Shown here: piece by piece, positions 18,010-27,829 of the stretch
Position numbering within the stretch: position 1 is the first letter of the stretch
Layout: each line of letters begins with the position of its first letter
Assembly: GCF_000425725.1 (NCBI RefSeq)
Contig: NZ_KE384441.1
Span: forward strand, 277,176 to 341,175
Source of the DNA: Halomonas halocynthiae DSM 14573
GTDB taxonomy: Bacteria; Pseudomonadota; Gammaproteobacteria; Pseudomonadales; Halomonadaceae
Direction: 5' to 3'
DNA length: 64,000 nt
Translations under genes and position numbers: made by a program
Notes under the pieces: model-generated
What the model saw: the letters and a program-made list of their open reading frames with translations, nothing else
What the model was told of the DNA's origin: nothing
The model's database searches: none

Positions 18010-18047
18010 TCTACGCTGGTGTCCGATTTTGTTGGGCCATTACACTC
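18010..18047 (+). mobile_element. Solo IS3-type terminal repeat
   Basis: TCTACGCTGGTGTCCGATTT.. GGGCCATTACA closely resembles the right end of the IS3 element at 29505-29544 (CTACGTTGGTGTCCGGTTTT.. GAACCACTACA). No transposase accompanies it, so it is a leftover end. The rest of 17824-18123 holds no gene I can support. Confidence 0.6.
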
Positions 18048-18123
18048 AGCGCATATTAGCGAAGGCTATACTATGGCGGCATAAACACTCTAAAGATTAA
18101 CCTGAGAGAATTAAGGCACAATT

Positions 18124-19203
18124 TCATACAGCTGTTTCAAATAGTGTTCCTGGTCCTGGCATTTCTCCTTCGTTAAACACGCGCTTGGCTGCTAGATCAA
18201 ACAATCTTTTTTCATCACCCCATTGTGTCGCTAGCACGGTGGCTCGTTTTAAAAATAAGTGTAGATCAGCTTCCCAAGCGTATCCCATAGCCCCATGTGC
18301 CTGAAGCGATCGCTGGCAGGCCATATCTGCCACACGGGCAGCACGTAATCTTGCATTAGCAAGATGCCCCCGTGACAGTGCATTTTGACGGTGCAACATC
18401 GCAGCTGCTGCATTGATCAGAGGTGAGAGAAATGCCACTTCGATCTCAACCTCTGCCAGCAGATGCTTGATAGCCTGATTGGTTCCGATAGGCCGACCAA
18501 ACTGTTGGCGCTCTATAGCATAATCGACTGCTAGCCTTTGTGCTGCAGATGCAATGCCAGCTAGTTGCGCAGCAGTAAACAGAGTGGCGCGATCGATTGC
18601 CTTTGCCAAGGCTGTCAAACCCTCTTCGAATAGAGGAAGACGGGTGGCGCTATGAGGCGTAACTGAGAATAGCGTAGTAAGCGGATCAATCGTTTCGTGT
18701 TCTTTGAGAATAAAGTTATTTGGCGCCCCGACCCACAGTACGTTGTCTTCTGCAAAAATAATCTGACACGCAGTGTCAGCGTGAGGAACAAACGGGCGCA
18801 GAGGGTGTACAAGTACAGCGTGCTCAAACCCTTCAGCCAGTGCAGTTAGTGATGTATCGAAACTTGGTGGCAAGAATGCTTTATCTTCCAAGCTGTTTCG
18901 AATCTCTGCCAGCAGAGGTAGTGCTACACCAGCGCTGTCAATCAAAGGCTCCGGCAACAGCGCTGCCCCAGCCGCACGAGCGATGGCACAGAAGGCCACT
19001 TCGTCCAATCCAACACCGCCAGCACTTTCGGATAGTAGCGCTGTAGGCAAACTGAGTTCATTGAGTGCCTGCCAGCGTTCGGCGTTGAAAATATTTTTTC
19101 GAGCGATCTGCTCACGTAACATCTCTGGTTTACAAAGCTCTTTTAGCGCTTCCTCGACTGTGTTGGCGATCATGCGTTGCTCTTCTGTAGCTTGAAAATC
19201 CAT
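18124..19203 (-). CDS. Acyl-CoA dehydrogenase (short subunit type)
   Basis: A 359-residue acyl-CoA dehydrogenase-fold protein. Start at 19203 because GAGGAG lies 6 bp upstream of MDFQATEEQRM; longer starts add non-family sequence. C-terminal motifs RQQFGRPIGTNQAIKHLLAEVEIE and LQAHGAMGYAWEADLHLFLKRA are typical. It is encoded 10 bp from a second, longer acyl-CoA dehydrogenase; such adjacent unequal pairs often form heteromeric enzymes for branched, cyclic or steroid side-chain acyl-CoAs. FAD-dependent alpha-beta desaturation feeding the enoyl-CoA hydratases is expected. Confidence 0.88.
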   Translation of the reverse strand: MDFQATEEQRMIANTVEEALKELCKPEMLREQIARKNIFNAERWQALNELSLPTALLSESAGGVGLDEVAFCAIARAAGAALLPEPLIDSAGVALPLLAEIRNSLEDKAFLPPSFDTSLTALAEGFEHAVLVHPLRPFVPHADTACQIIFAEDNVLWVGAPNNFILKEHETIDPLTTLFSVTPHSATRLPLFEEGLTALAKAIDRATLFTAAQLAGIASAAQRLAVDYAIERQQFGRPIGTNQAIKHLLAEVEIEVAFLSPLINAAAAMLHRQNALSRGHLANARLRAARVADMACQRSLQAHGAMGYAWEADLHLFLKRATVLATQWGDEKRLFDLAAKRVFNEGEMPGPGTLFETAV

Positions 19204-19213
19204 TTTGAACTCC

Positions 19214-20383
19214 TCAGCCGCGTGGAAGGCCAAGCACACGCTCGGCAATGATGTTTTTCTGAATTTCGTTTGCACCCGCATAAATCGGGCCTGAGAGTGA
19301 AAACAACCAGCCATCAAGCCATTGAGCGGCATCTCTGGCTATTTCATCTTGTTGCGGCGTGGTTAGCACTCCGCGCGGACCCAATAGTTCAAGCGCGGTG
19401 CGATGCAATGCTATATCCAATTCAGACCAGAAGACCTTATTTAACGAGGCCTCAGCTCCAATTTTGCCACCAGCATCCAAAAGTGATGCTGTAGCCTGAA
19501 TTGCCAAACCATAAGCATCCGCGTCCATAACAGCGCGTATTACAGCCTCGCGAGTAGTCGAGCGTATGCGATCACCCATTGCTTGGCACAACTGCGCTAG
19601 CCGTGCCGCTGTGGCCTGATACCGAGCGGGACTACGCAGCATAAGGCCACGCTCAAAACCAGCGGTGGCCATACATATCGTCCATCCCTCGCCTTCATTG
19701 CCCAATCGGTTAAAACTGGGTACACGTACATCCTCAAGAAAAATCTCGGCAAAACCTGTCTCACCATTAATTTGCCGAATGGGTTGTACCGAAACGCCAG
19801 GTGCATTGAGCGGAAAGAAAATCAGTGAAAGTCCACGATGGCGGCTTTCTCCAGGGTCAGTGCGAAATAGCCCAAAGGCCCAGTCAGCAAACACCGCCCG
19901 TGATGACCAGATTTTATGGCCTGAAAGTAGGTAGTCTTCGCCATCAGAACGGGCTGTAGCACGAACTGCGGCCAGATCTGAACCAGCCTGTGGTTCTGAC
20001 CAAGCCTGTGCCCAAATTTCTTCACCTGAGGCCATTGAAGGCAGGAAGCGGGCTTTCTGGGCGCTTGTGCCATAATCCATCAGCGTCGGCCCCAAAAGGA
20101 AAATCCCATTTTGATTGACACGAGCAGGTGCTCCGGCACGAAAGTACTCTTCTTCGAAAATCAGCCATTGCGTAAGATTTAGATCACGCCCACCGTACAT
20201 TTCGGGCCACGTAACCATGCCCCATCGGCCATCGTGCAACTTTGCTTCCCAGTCACGATGAGCTTCGAATCCCTCTCGTGAAGCATCAAAGGATGGTAAG
20301 GGTTGGGTTGGGGCATGGGCCTTCAACCAGGCTCGTATTTCGGAACGTACTGCTATGTCAGTATTGTTATATGTAATATTCAT
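19214..20383 (-). CDS. Acyl-CoA dehydrogenase (large subunit type)
   Basis: A 389-residue acyl-CoA dehydrogenase with AQAWSEPQAGSDLAAVRATA (FAD/substrate signature 1), the GHKIWSSRAVFADW segment, and C-terminal GPIYAGANEIQKNIIAERVLGLPRG. Partner of the shorter paralogue downstream. It lies 4 bp after the CoA ligase stop, so the order is hydratase - ligase - ACAD - ACAD in one transcript. Probable role: first oxidation of the CoA ester formed by the ligase. Confidence 0.9.
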   Translation of the reverse strand: MNITYNNTDIAVRSEIRAWLKAHAPTQPLPSFDASREGFEAHRDWEAKLHDGRWGMVTWPEMYGGRDLNLTQWLIFEEEYFRAGAPARVNQNGIFLLGPTLMDYGTSAQKARFLPSMASGEEIWAQAWSEPQAGSDLAAVRATARSDGEDYLLSGHKIWSSRAVFADWAFGLFRTDPGESRHRGLSLIFFPLNAPGVSVQPIRQINGETGFAEIFLEDVRVPSFNRLGNEGEGWTICMATAGFERGLMLRSPARYQATAARLAQLCQAMGDRIRSTTREAVIRAVMDADAYGLAIQATASLLDAGGKIGAEASLNKVFWSELDIALHRTALELLGPRGVLTTPQQDEIARDAAQWLDGWLFSLSGPIYAGANEIQKNIIAERVLGLPRG

Positions 20384-20386
20384 GGT

Positions 20387-21949
20387 TCAGTCCTTGTTGC
20401 CACCCTGTATCAACGCTGCGCGTATAACTTTTTTGCGGATTTTGCCGCTGTCTTCGCGTGGAAGGGCGTCCATGATGTGGAAACGACGCGGGATCTTGAA
20501 CCTGGCCAGCAGCCCTGAAAGTGCTTCACGCAGCGCTTGCTCATCCAGGTCTGTTGCAACGCAGGCGGCTACCATTTCTCCATATTCCGGATCAGGGAGG
20601 CCTAGAACAGCTGCATCGCGCACACCTGGTATATTTAGCAATGCTGCTTCCACATCTGAAGGGTAAATATTCACTCCACCTGAAATGATCATATCGGTCT
20701 TGCGATCGCGCAGATGTAGATAACCCTGAGCATCGATAAAGCCAAGGTCACCTGCGCTCACTAGGTCACCACGCCGAACACGGTCAGCTTCGCCAGGTAG
20801 GTTGCGATACTCAAAAGAAGGGTAATTGTCGATTTTGAGATAGATTTCTCCGATTTCACCGGTGGCGCAAGGCTTACCTCGTTTATTCACTATTTCTAGA
20901 CGGGTCCATGGTGTTGGCCGGCCCACACTACCGGGATGTTCGGGCGCTTCATTTGGGGGTAGGACGATACCAGGGCCAGTTTCAGATGCCCCGTAATATT
21001 CGCCAATTACGGGGCCGAACCAATCGATCATTGCAGCACGCAACTCGGGCGGACATGGAGCAGCCCCATGCACCACATGTTGCAGTGAGGAAATGTCATA
21101 GCGCGCGCGAATTTTGTGTGGCAGCTTCAGCAGTCGTACCATCATCGTTGGAACAAGATGTAGGTGCGTAAGGCGATACTGCTCAATCATTGCTAGCAGG
21201 CCTTCAGCATCAAAGCGCGGCTGAAGGATCACAAGTGCACCAGGGGTACGTACCGCGTGGAGCGCGTAAACATTGGGCACAGAGTGGTACATAGGCCCTG
21301 TTACAACCGTGCGTATTACTCGCCCCGGTGTAATCCCATAGGCCAGAGATATTACATCTCGCACCCTACCTGCCATGGAGCCGACTGCAGGTTCACGCAC
21401 AACACCTTTGGGTGCGCCCGTGGTGCCTGAGGTGTATATGATGTTTGAACGTGGCGCAGCAGGTTGCCCATTGTAAGGTTGGTGCGCATCGCGCCATTTA
21501 TCCCAGTCCTCCAGCGTCGCAACAGCAGGGGTCACATCATAAGCCTCAGCGACTTCGGGCGGTGTGGAGACCTGTATTACGCACACATCATTGGGTATGC
21601 CGAGTCCAAACTTATCCATCAGATCAGCATGAATTGCTACTAAGCGCGCACCGCTATCACTTAAAATGTGCATTGCCTCAGCAGCAGTTGCATGCCAGTT
21701 TACTGGAGCCACATACACGCCTATCATTCCAGCGCCCAGCATTGCCTCTAAAAAAGCAATATCATTGCGCATAATTACTGCAATGCTATCCCCTTCGACA
21801 TACCCTTTGTCTAAGAGAGCCTGCGCCACACGTGCTGCACGCTCTAATAAACATGTTTGGCTTATTTTGCGTTCACCAGCCAACACCATACCGTCAACCT
21901 GATTGGTAGACTCACGAATATCGGCCCTAGTAGATGCGGGAATGTTCAT
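20387..21949 (-). CDS. AMP-forming acyl-CoA synthetase/ligase
   Basis: A 520-residue ANL-superfamily ligase: P-loop IIYTSGTTGAPKGVV, GEYYGASETG (A5), GDLVSAGDLGFIDAQGYLHLRDRKTDMIISGGVNIYPSDVE (A7-A8 hinge) split over 353-405, and catalytic Lys in PREDSGKIRKK. It activates the carboxylic acid brought in by the TRAP system. Overlaps the enoyl-CoA hydratase by 4 bp (ATGA). Fatty, aromatic and cyclic acids are all possible substrates. Confidence 0.92.
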   Translation of the reverse strand: MNIPASTRADIRESTNQVDGMVLAGERKISQTCLLERAARVAQALLDKGYVEGDSIAVIMRNDIAFLEAMLGAGMIGVYVAPVNWHATAAEAMHILSDSGARLVAIHADLMDKFGLGIPNDVCVIQVSTPPEVAEAYDVTPAVATLEDWDKWRDAHQPYNGQPAAPRSNIIYTSGTTGAPKGVVREPAVGSMAGRVRDVISLAYGITPGRVIRTVVTGPMYHSVPNVYALHAVRTPGALVILQPRFDAEGLLAMIEQYRLTHLHLVPTMMVRLLKLPHKIRARYDISSLQHVVHGAAPCPPELRAAMIDWFGPVIGEYYGASETGPGIVLPPNEAPEHPGSVGRPTPWTRLEIVNKRGKPCATGEIGEIYLKIDNYPSFEYRNLPGEADRVRRGDLVSAGDLGFIDAQGYLHLRDRKTDMIISGGVNIYPSDVEAALLNIPGVRDAAVLGLPDPEYGEMVAACVATDLDEQALREALSGLLARFKIPRRFHIMDALPREDSGKIRKKVIRAALIQGGNKD

Positions 21950-22812
21950 ATTTTGTCCTTTCGGTTTATCTGAGCCATATCCCGCCCGGATAGCCCTGCA
22001 ATATTATCTTCCGCGGTGAGGCTATTGTGAGCATGCGCTAAATGATGCAGCCCAAACGCCATATCCATAGCCGCGCGCTTGCCTTGTAGGTCTTCTGTGT
22101 TGTTGAAAGCTTGACGAGCTAGAGCCAAACCAAAGTTGGGCATTGCTAGTATGCGAGCAGCAATGCGTGCAGTTTCTGATTCTAGATGCTCTTTAGATAC
22201 TATTTTGTTGACCATACCGAGCGAATGAGCGCGCGTGGCAGATAGAGGCTCTCCTAGCAGTACTAGTTCGCGAGCAATTCGTGGAGGTAGCTCGAAGGCA
22301 TGGGCAAAGTATTCGACACCTGGAAACCCCATGTGAAGCACTGGATCAGCAAAGTGCGCGTCTTCAGTTGCAATGATCAGATCACAGACCCACGCAAGCA
22401 TCAGGCCACCTGCGATGCAGGCGCCATGTATACTGGCTATCATCGGCTTAGGACCTTCACGCCAGCGGCGACACATGCCGAGATAAACTTCCATTTCTCG
22501 GGCAAACTGCATCTCGGCTCCAGGACGGCCTACATGATCGTACCAATTCGATACACGCTTAAACGAGACATGGGCGTCACGTCCCGGTGTACCAATGTCA
22601 TGTCCGCCTGAGAAATTCTTGCCTCCGCCACGGAGCACAATTACTTTGACGGTATCATCTGCATTAGCAGCAGTGATGGCAGCATCCAATGCGTAGGTCA
22701 TTTGTGAATTCTGCGCATTGCCATAACGTGGCCGGTTCATGGTCAGCCAACAAACGCCATTCTGGGTTTCGACTAAAACAGGGGCGTCGGTTTCATATAC
22801 GGGATCGGTCAA
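21946..22812 (-). CDS. Enoyl-CoA hydratase/isomerase (crotonase family)
   Basis: A 288-residue crotonase-fold enzyme with oxyanion-hole segments GGGKNFSGGHD and ASIHGACIAGGLML. Start set at the TTG at 22812 because AAAGGAGGG stands 6 bp upstream; a TTG at 22836 would place that Shine-Dalgarno inside the gene. It overlaps the 3' end of the TRAP permease by 20 bp. Insertion-rich middle (GTPGRDAHVSFKRVSNWYDHVGR) is unlike housekeeping FadB domains, hinting at a special substrate. Confidence 0.87.
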   Translation of the reverse strand: MTDPVYETDAPVLVETQNGVCWLTMNRPRYGNAQNSQMTYALDAAITAANADDTVKVIVLRGGGKNFSGGHDIGTPGRDAHVSFKRVSNWYDHVGRPGAEMQFAREMEVYLGMCRRWREGPKPMIASIHGACIAGGLMLAWVCDLIIATEDAHFADPVLHMGFPGVEYFAHAFELPPRIARELVLLGEPLSATRAHSLGMVNKIVSKEHLESETARIAARILAMPNFGLALARQAFNNTEDLQGKRAAMDMAFGLHHLAHAHNSLTAEDNIAGLSGRDMAQINRKDKI

Positions 22813-24709
22813 GGGATACCCTCCTTTCGAGTACAAGCCAAATCAGTACCGGAGCCATACAGGCCACAGCAAAAGTGAGCAGAAGAGTGGGTGCAATGCC
22901 TGTCAGAGCGCCTCCCGGCAAGGCAAAGGCCAGTCCCGAAGCAAGAGTCAGCATTCGCAGAGTGAAGCCGGCTGTGCCATCGGGATAGGGGCCTACACCG
23001 ATCAACCAACGTTGCGCTGCGCAAGAAATCAGAAACACTCCCATTAGTGCGGAACCAAAGGTCAGCAACACTATATCTGTGGGGCCCTGTATCAAAAGTG
23101 CCGGGGCGACCACGAAGAAAAAAGGTAGGAGATAGATCACGCCGCCCATGCGCATTGCCTCGATTGCAGTCTGCATCGGTTTTGCTTTAGCAATTGTGGC
23201 GGCGGCAAAGGCGCCTATAGCCACTGGCGGAGTAATGTAGGACAGCATTGACCAGTAGAGGATAAACATATGTACGGGGAGAGGCTCTAGTCCGGCTGAG
23301 ACCAACGCAGGTGCCAGACTCACAGCAAGAAATATGTAGGCTGCGGTAACAGTCATACCGATTCCCAACACAAAGGCGGTCAACGCCCCCATTGCTAGCA
23401 GCAGGTAGAGATTGCCATCTGCCAAAGCTAGAAGATCGCTGGCGATATTGCCGATCTTGCCTGTGAATACCAGCGCTCCCACAATCAAGCCCACGGCTCC
23501 CATTAGGCCAGCAAGTTCTGCAAATAGACGGCCCACATCTTCTAAAAAAGAGCCAAGGCTCTTTATACCCCATCGCTGTTTTGGTATTACTTGATTGATA
23601 AACAGCAACAGGGCAGTTGCAAACCAAGGAGCCCAAGATTCGCGATTAAGAACTAACAACATCCATATCAGCAGTATGAAAACCGCCAGATACCACCATC
23701 CTTCTCGCAGCACACGGCCAAAACGAGGTAGCTCTGCTTCAGGCAGGCCCAATAGGCCACGCTTCGCAGCCATGGCGTCGACCTGGATAAATAAGCCAAG
23801 AAAATACAGCAGAGTCGGAGGAATCGCGGCAAGCACAATATGTTGGTAGGGTATATTGAGAAAAGTTGCCATCACAAAGGCAGTGGCACCCATCACTGGT
23901 GGCGCGAGCACACCACCAGTTGAGGCACAGGCCTCAACTCCGGCAGCAGTTTCACGGCGGATACCAGTACGAATCATGGTTGGAATAGTCAACGTCCCTG
24001 TTGTCAGCACATTAGTGACAACGCTGCCTGACATCGATCCCATCATGCCCGAGGACAAAACTGCTACCTTTGCGGGGCCACCACGCACATGCCCCAGGGC
24101 GGCAAAGGCGAGATCAAGAAAGAATTTGCCCCCGCCGGTGCGTTGTAAGGCAACTCCAAAGACTAGAAAACCAAGCACAAGATTAATGAAGGCGCGCATT
24201 GGCACGCCAAGAATGCCTTCGTTGCTGAGCGCATAGAAAGTGGCTGTGTCTGGGAGCGACATGGAAAAACCAGCAAGGAAAGAAGGTAGTGATGCTGCCA
24301 CTAACGGGTAGAAAGATAACGGTGCAACTACTACCATCATTGCAGTGCCGCCAATGCGACGACCAGCTTCCAAAACCAGCCCCCACAGCAGAATTGATAT
24401 CATTTGTGCAGAATATGGGGCTGCATATTCCCAGCCTTCCATAACAATGCGCTCACCCATAAATGCAAGCCAAGCGCAACTACAGAAAGCCAAAGCTGCT
24501 AGTACAGCATCAATCCAGCGCCACCGTGGCCAAAGTAGAAAGGCAAAGGGCAGCAACAAGGCCAACGTGGCGTAAATCACCTGATTGGCCAGTGGCACGA
24601 AACCAGTCCAGGCACCGAAATTAAACGTCTGATAAATGGATATACTCAGTACCAGAATCGCTGATAGTCGCAAAGCGAAAGAGGTCTGTATCATGGCAGT
24701 ATGCCTCAT
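22793..24709 (-). CDS. TRAP transporter fused membrane subunit, TAXI type
   Basis: A 638-residue DctQM fusion with many hydrophobic helices. The DctM core is clear: GPAKVAVLSSGMMGSMSGSVVTN, then IRRETAAGVEACASTGGVLAPP and FVLGIGMTVTAAYIFLAVSLAPAL. TRAP systems use a sodium gradient to import organic acids delivered by a periplasmic protein, here the TAXI protein encoded 60 bp upstream. Two ATGs are possible (24709, 24694); the second has a GAGG closer to good spacing. Confidence 0.92.
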   Translation of the reverse strand: MRHTAMIQTSFALRLSAILVLSISIYQTFNFGAWTGFVPLANQVIYATLALLLPFAFLLWPRWRWIDAVLAALAFCSCAWLAFMGERIVMEGWEYAAPYSAQMISILLWGLVLEAGRRIGGTAMMVVVAPLSFYPLVAASLPSFLAGFSMSLPDTATFYALSNEGILGVPMRAFINLVLGFLVFGVALQRTGGGKFFLDLAFAALGHVRGGPAKVAVLSSGMMGSMSGSVVTNVLTTGTLTIPTMIRTGIRRETAAGVEACASTGGVLAPPVMGATAFVMATFLNIPYQHIVLAAIPPTLLYFLGLFIQVDAMAAKRGLLGLPEAELPRFGRVLREGWWYLAVFILLIWMLLVLNRESWAPWFATALLLFINQVIPKQRWGIKSLGSFLEDVGRLFAELAGLMGAVGLIVGALVFTGKIGNIASDLLALADGNLYLLLAMGALTAFVLGIGMTVTAAYIFLAVSLAPALVSAGLEPLPVHMFILYWSMLSYITPPVAIGAFAAATIAKAKPMQTAIEAMRMGGVIYLLPFFFVVAPALLIQGPTDIVLLTFGSALMGVFLISCAAQRWLIGVGPYPDGTAGFTLRMLTLASGLAFALPGGALTGIAPTLLLTFAVACMAPVLIWLVLERRVSLDRSRI

Positions 24710-24769
24710 GGAAAGAGTGCCGGAGGGTAGCGTATGCCGCGTTACTCCGGTGTTTCATGTGACTGAGGA

Positions 24770-25912
24770 TCAGTCAAAAACGACTGGCAGCCCTACGGCC
24801 TCAAGTGCCTTTTCGCGAGCATTCATCCAAGCTGTTGCAAAAGCTTCACCTTCTTCTGCAGCATTGTCGGTAAATGTGGACCAGGCTTCCGCTAGCACCT
24901 GCTGGCGCTCGATAAGGCGCGTATTGTGCTCATCTGCTTCGTTGGTCCAGATACCAGCTTCTTGGAAGTAGCGGATGGTGCCTTCGTGATAGGGAATAAC
25001 CCATTCTAATTCTTGTACTTCAAGAGCCCATCCCTCCGCTCCAGGGGCCGCATCCTTGTAATCATCATGGTTTTCGACCATGGCTTTGGTCAGGGCATAG
25101 ACCTCTTCTTCGCTTTGATTCTGAGTAGTCACAAGAAAAGGGTATGGATAGCCCGCACCTTCAAAGGACTCTCCTTCTGATAAGCCTGAAGCATGTGTGA
25201 CGATTCGTTTGGATAGATAGGGTGCTGTAGCTTGCATGCGAGCCCAGCCTTCTTCATCGTCATGCGGTAACGGGATCCACCGGATACCTGCCGGACCAGC
25301 AGCCAGTTGCGATGATTTCGGTGTAAGCGTGGTTGCAAAAGCAACATCAGACTGGTTATTGATGACACCGTCCCAACTGGCAGTGAAACCTGAGTAGTCA
25401 ACCGTCACTACGTCGTCACGACTCAAGTCGCCAAAAGCCAAAACCGAATTCATCGGTACATTCAGCGCCGCAGCAGCACGAACATGTGGAACTCTTTTAC
25501 CGTATAGATCTGCAGCAGTATCTATTCCGGCGTCTCCCCGAGTGGCAAATCCGACACCTGAGCCATCAATTTTGGACATAATCAGACGCAGAGGCAGAGG
25601 CCCCCAGCCTGGGGCCGCGAAGTTGGTGACACCTTCGGTACTGTAATAAGCTGCAATGCCACACATACAGTAGCCTGCCTGTCCTGCTTTAAGCGGCGTC
25701 AGTCGAGCAATATCATTCTGCCCTGGCATAACGGCAACACGGGTATTCTCGCGCTCTTTCAGCATGTTGCCGATAGCAATGGCCTGTGCATACCCCGAAC
25801 TGTCGCTAGGATAAGCCATCCACCTCATTTGGCTTGGTAGTCCGTCAGCACTGGCTGTTGAAGACACAAGTGCGCTAGCTAAAGCCCAAAGAGCTATTTT
25901 GGTTGATCGCAT
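24770..25912 (-). CDS. TRAP transporter periplasmic substrate-binding protein, TAXI family
   Basis: A 380-residue secreted protein: signal peptide MRSTKIALWALASALVSSTASA, then a TAXI fold (AIAIGNMLKERENTRVAVMPG, YGKRVPHVRAAAALNVPM). Ends in a C-terminal lobe (RYFQEAGIW). Divergent from a LysR gene with 113 bp between; it is the first gene of a seven-gene minus-strand transcript running to 18124. It binds the carboxylate that the ligase then activates. Confidence 0.9.
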   Translation of the reverse strand: MRSTKIALWALASALVSSTASADGLPSQMRWMAYPSDSSGYAQAIAIGNMLKERENTRVAVMPGQNDIARLTPLKAGQAGYCMCGIAAYYSTEGVTNFAAPGWGPLPLRLIMSKIDGSGVGFATRGDAGIDTAADLYGKRVPHVRAAAALNVPMNSVLAFGDLSRDDVVTVDYSGFTASWDGVINNQSDVAFATTLTPKSSQLAAGPAGIRWIPLPHDDEEGWARMQATAPYLSKRIVTHASGLSEGESFEGAGYPYPFLVTTQNQSEEEVYALTKAMVENHDDYKDAAPGAEGWALEVQELEWVIPYHEGTIRYFQEAGIWTNEADEHNTRLIERQQVLAEAWSTFTDNAAEEGEAFATAWMNAREKALEAVGLPVVFD

Positions 25913-26025
25913 GCATTGTTTCCTTTTGTTTTTGTATGGTGCCCAGCTTATGCTGAGCCCTTTGTAATTCTAGGGTGCAACATATTTCTATCGCTACCGA
26001 CAAAAAAACATGAGGGATATAGAAC

Positions 26026-26922
26026 ATGCGTATAGGGGGATGGAGCGGTTATCAAGATTTCCTGTCCATTGCTCGTGCTGGTAGCATCAGCGCTGCGGCT
26101 CGCAAAATGGGAGTGGCTCAACCAACACTGAGCCGACGTCTTGCAATGCTTGAAGAAGACATCGCAGTGCGCCTTCTTACTCGCACTCCTACAGGGTTTA
26201 GACTGACCCCCGCCGGTGAGAGGATGCTGGCTACCCTTGAGCTGGTGGGTGACCAATTGGGGCAGATGGAGGCCGAAATACTTGACGCAGACGTCTCACT
26301 GCAAGGGGCGGTAAGGGTTACTGTAACCGAAACTTTGGGGGTAACATGGCTTGCCCCATTAGTTTTAGAATTCAACGAGGCTTATCCACAGATCGGTATC
26401 GAACTAGTTATCGATAACGGGTTGGTCAATCTACTTGGACGCGAAGCACATATAGCGGTGAGACTGTTACGCCCTACTCAGGGCGACTTGATTGCACGTA
26501 AGGCCGGGCGACTAGAGATCGCCTTATATGCTGCTCATAGCTATGCACGGCGTTACGGCTTGCCAACAAACGATGAGGAAGCTGCTAATCATAAGGCTAT
26601 TGGTTTGCTGGGGAGCACTCCAGTAGCACTAATGACCGCGGCTTTGTTTCCGCCTGAACGTCATGTAATGCAATCTAACAGCCTAATGGCGGTCAGTAAT
26701 GCAGTGCGTGCCGGGCTAGGTATTGGACCTATCGTTACTCTTTTAGGAGACAATATGGAAAATTTAGTACCCTGCTTGCCTGACCAGCACCGCCTAAGTA
26801 AAGATATTTGGCTGACGGCCGTGCCTGAGCTACGTAATACTGCTCGCATCCGTGCGGTATTCGACTTTTTATCCGAACGGCTGTCCGATCTGCGTTCTTA
26901 CGTGCCACCACCGCTGATCTAA
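26026..26922 (+). CDS. LysR-family regulator, divergent from the TAXI-TRAP/acyl-CoA operon
   Basis: A 298-residue LTTR with HTH FLSIARAGSISAAARKMGVAQPTLSRRLAMLEEDI (first ~60 residues split across the motif) and a standard effector domain. Of the ArgP/GcvA-like subgroup by its short N-terminus. Its divergent position opposite the TAXI gene makes it the likely activator of the 18-26 kb operon, with operators inside 25913-26025; I could not fix a T-N11-A site with confidence. Confidence 0.88.
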   Translation: MRIGGWSGYQDFLSIARAGSISAAARKMGVAQPTLSRRLAMLEEDIAVRLLTRTPTGFRLTPAGERMLATLELVGDQLGQMEAEILDADVSLQGAVRVTVTETLGVTWLAPLVLEFNEAYPQIGIELVIDNGLVNLLGREAHIAVRLLRPTQGDLIARKAGRLEIALYAAHSYARRYGLPTNDEEAANHKAIGLLGSTPVALMTAALFPPERHVMQSNSLMAVSNAVRAGLGIGPIVTLLGDNMENLVPCLPDQHRLSKDIWLTAVPELRNTARIRAVFDFLSERLSDLRSYVPPPLI

Positions 26923-26952
26923 AGCTGCTTTGCGATTTTGTAAAATAACGAC

Positions 26953-27711
26953 TCAGCCAAGAGTTTTACGGATAGCATGCTGTGCTTCCTCGCTGGCAAG
27001 CAAACGGCTAAAAATTTCCAGTTCATCTTTAATCGCTTTCTGTAATGCCTCGCGTCTGCCATGGTTTCTAAGCAGACGTTTTGCCTGAAACACTGCTTCA
27101 CGCGGCAAGGACAGTAGTTTTTGTATACGCTGGTTCACTGCATCATCTAAAACTTCTGGCTCCACAACTTGATTGACTAAACCCAACTGCAAGGCTGTAT
27201 TGGCATCACAGGTTTCACCCATGACCAATAGTGAAAATGCTCTTGGATGTCCCAACCAGTCGACCAGTAGCTTGCTGCTTCCACCTTCTGGAACCACACC
27301 AAGACCGGTAAACGGCATCTTAAATTTCGTCTCTTTACTACAAACAACCTGATCACAGTGCAGCAAAATCGTAGTACCTATCCCTATTGCATGCCCCTGC
27401 ACTGACGCTACTAACGGGGTTTGCAATTTGGCGAGGGTCAGGAGTAGCTGCTTTGGCCCCTCTAGACCTTTGTCACCTCTTATATAATCAATGAAGTCAT
27501 TCAAATCATTGCCAGCACAGAAGCTGTTACCTGCACCGGTCAAACGAATCACGGATATAGTCTCGTCGCGATCGCCCGTTTCTAAAGCTTCTGAAAGATC
27601 ATGGTAAAGCTTGTTATTTAGTGCATTAAGACTCTCAGGCCGATTGAGTGTTAGGTTTAGCACACCACCACTCTGATAAATCTTCAGAAATTCAGACATT
27701 GATTTTTTCAT
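26953..27711 (-). CDS. Second enoyl-CoA hydratase/isomerase
   Basis: A 252-residue crotonase with oxyanion-hole segments GAGNSFCAGNDLND and ASVQGHAIGIGTTILLHCD, and FTGLGVVPEGGSS (catalytic Glu position). Resembles PaaB/PaaG-type isomerase-hydratases. It faces the LysR gene tail-to-tail (30 bp) and lies on the operon strand but outside the TAXI-led transcript, so it has its own promoter in 27712-27830. AAGGA precedes the first ATG by one base, so the second ATG (27699) may be used instead. Confidence 0.87.
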   Translation of the reverse strand: MKKSMSEFLKIYQSGGVLNLTLNRPESLNALNNKLYHDLSEALETGDRDETISVIRLTGAGNSFCAGNDLNDFIDYIRGDKGLEGPKQLLLTLAKLQTPLVASVQGHAIGIGTTILLHCDQVVCSKETKFKMPFTGLGVVPEGGSSKLLVDWLGHPRAFSLLVMGETCDANTALQLGLVNQVVEPEVLDDAVNQRIQKLLSLPREAVFQAKRLLRNHGRREALQKAIKDELEIFSRLLASEEAQHAIRKTLG

Positions 27712-27829
27712 ATCCTTGATATATTAATATAATATTATAAAATTAGGCCATATGGCAGAAGCTAGCAAGTCATAAATCATTTTTTACACCATAATTTATG
27801 AGCGCTCTTCCCAGAGCAGTGATTTGTAA

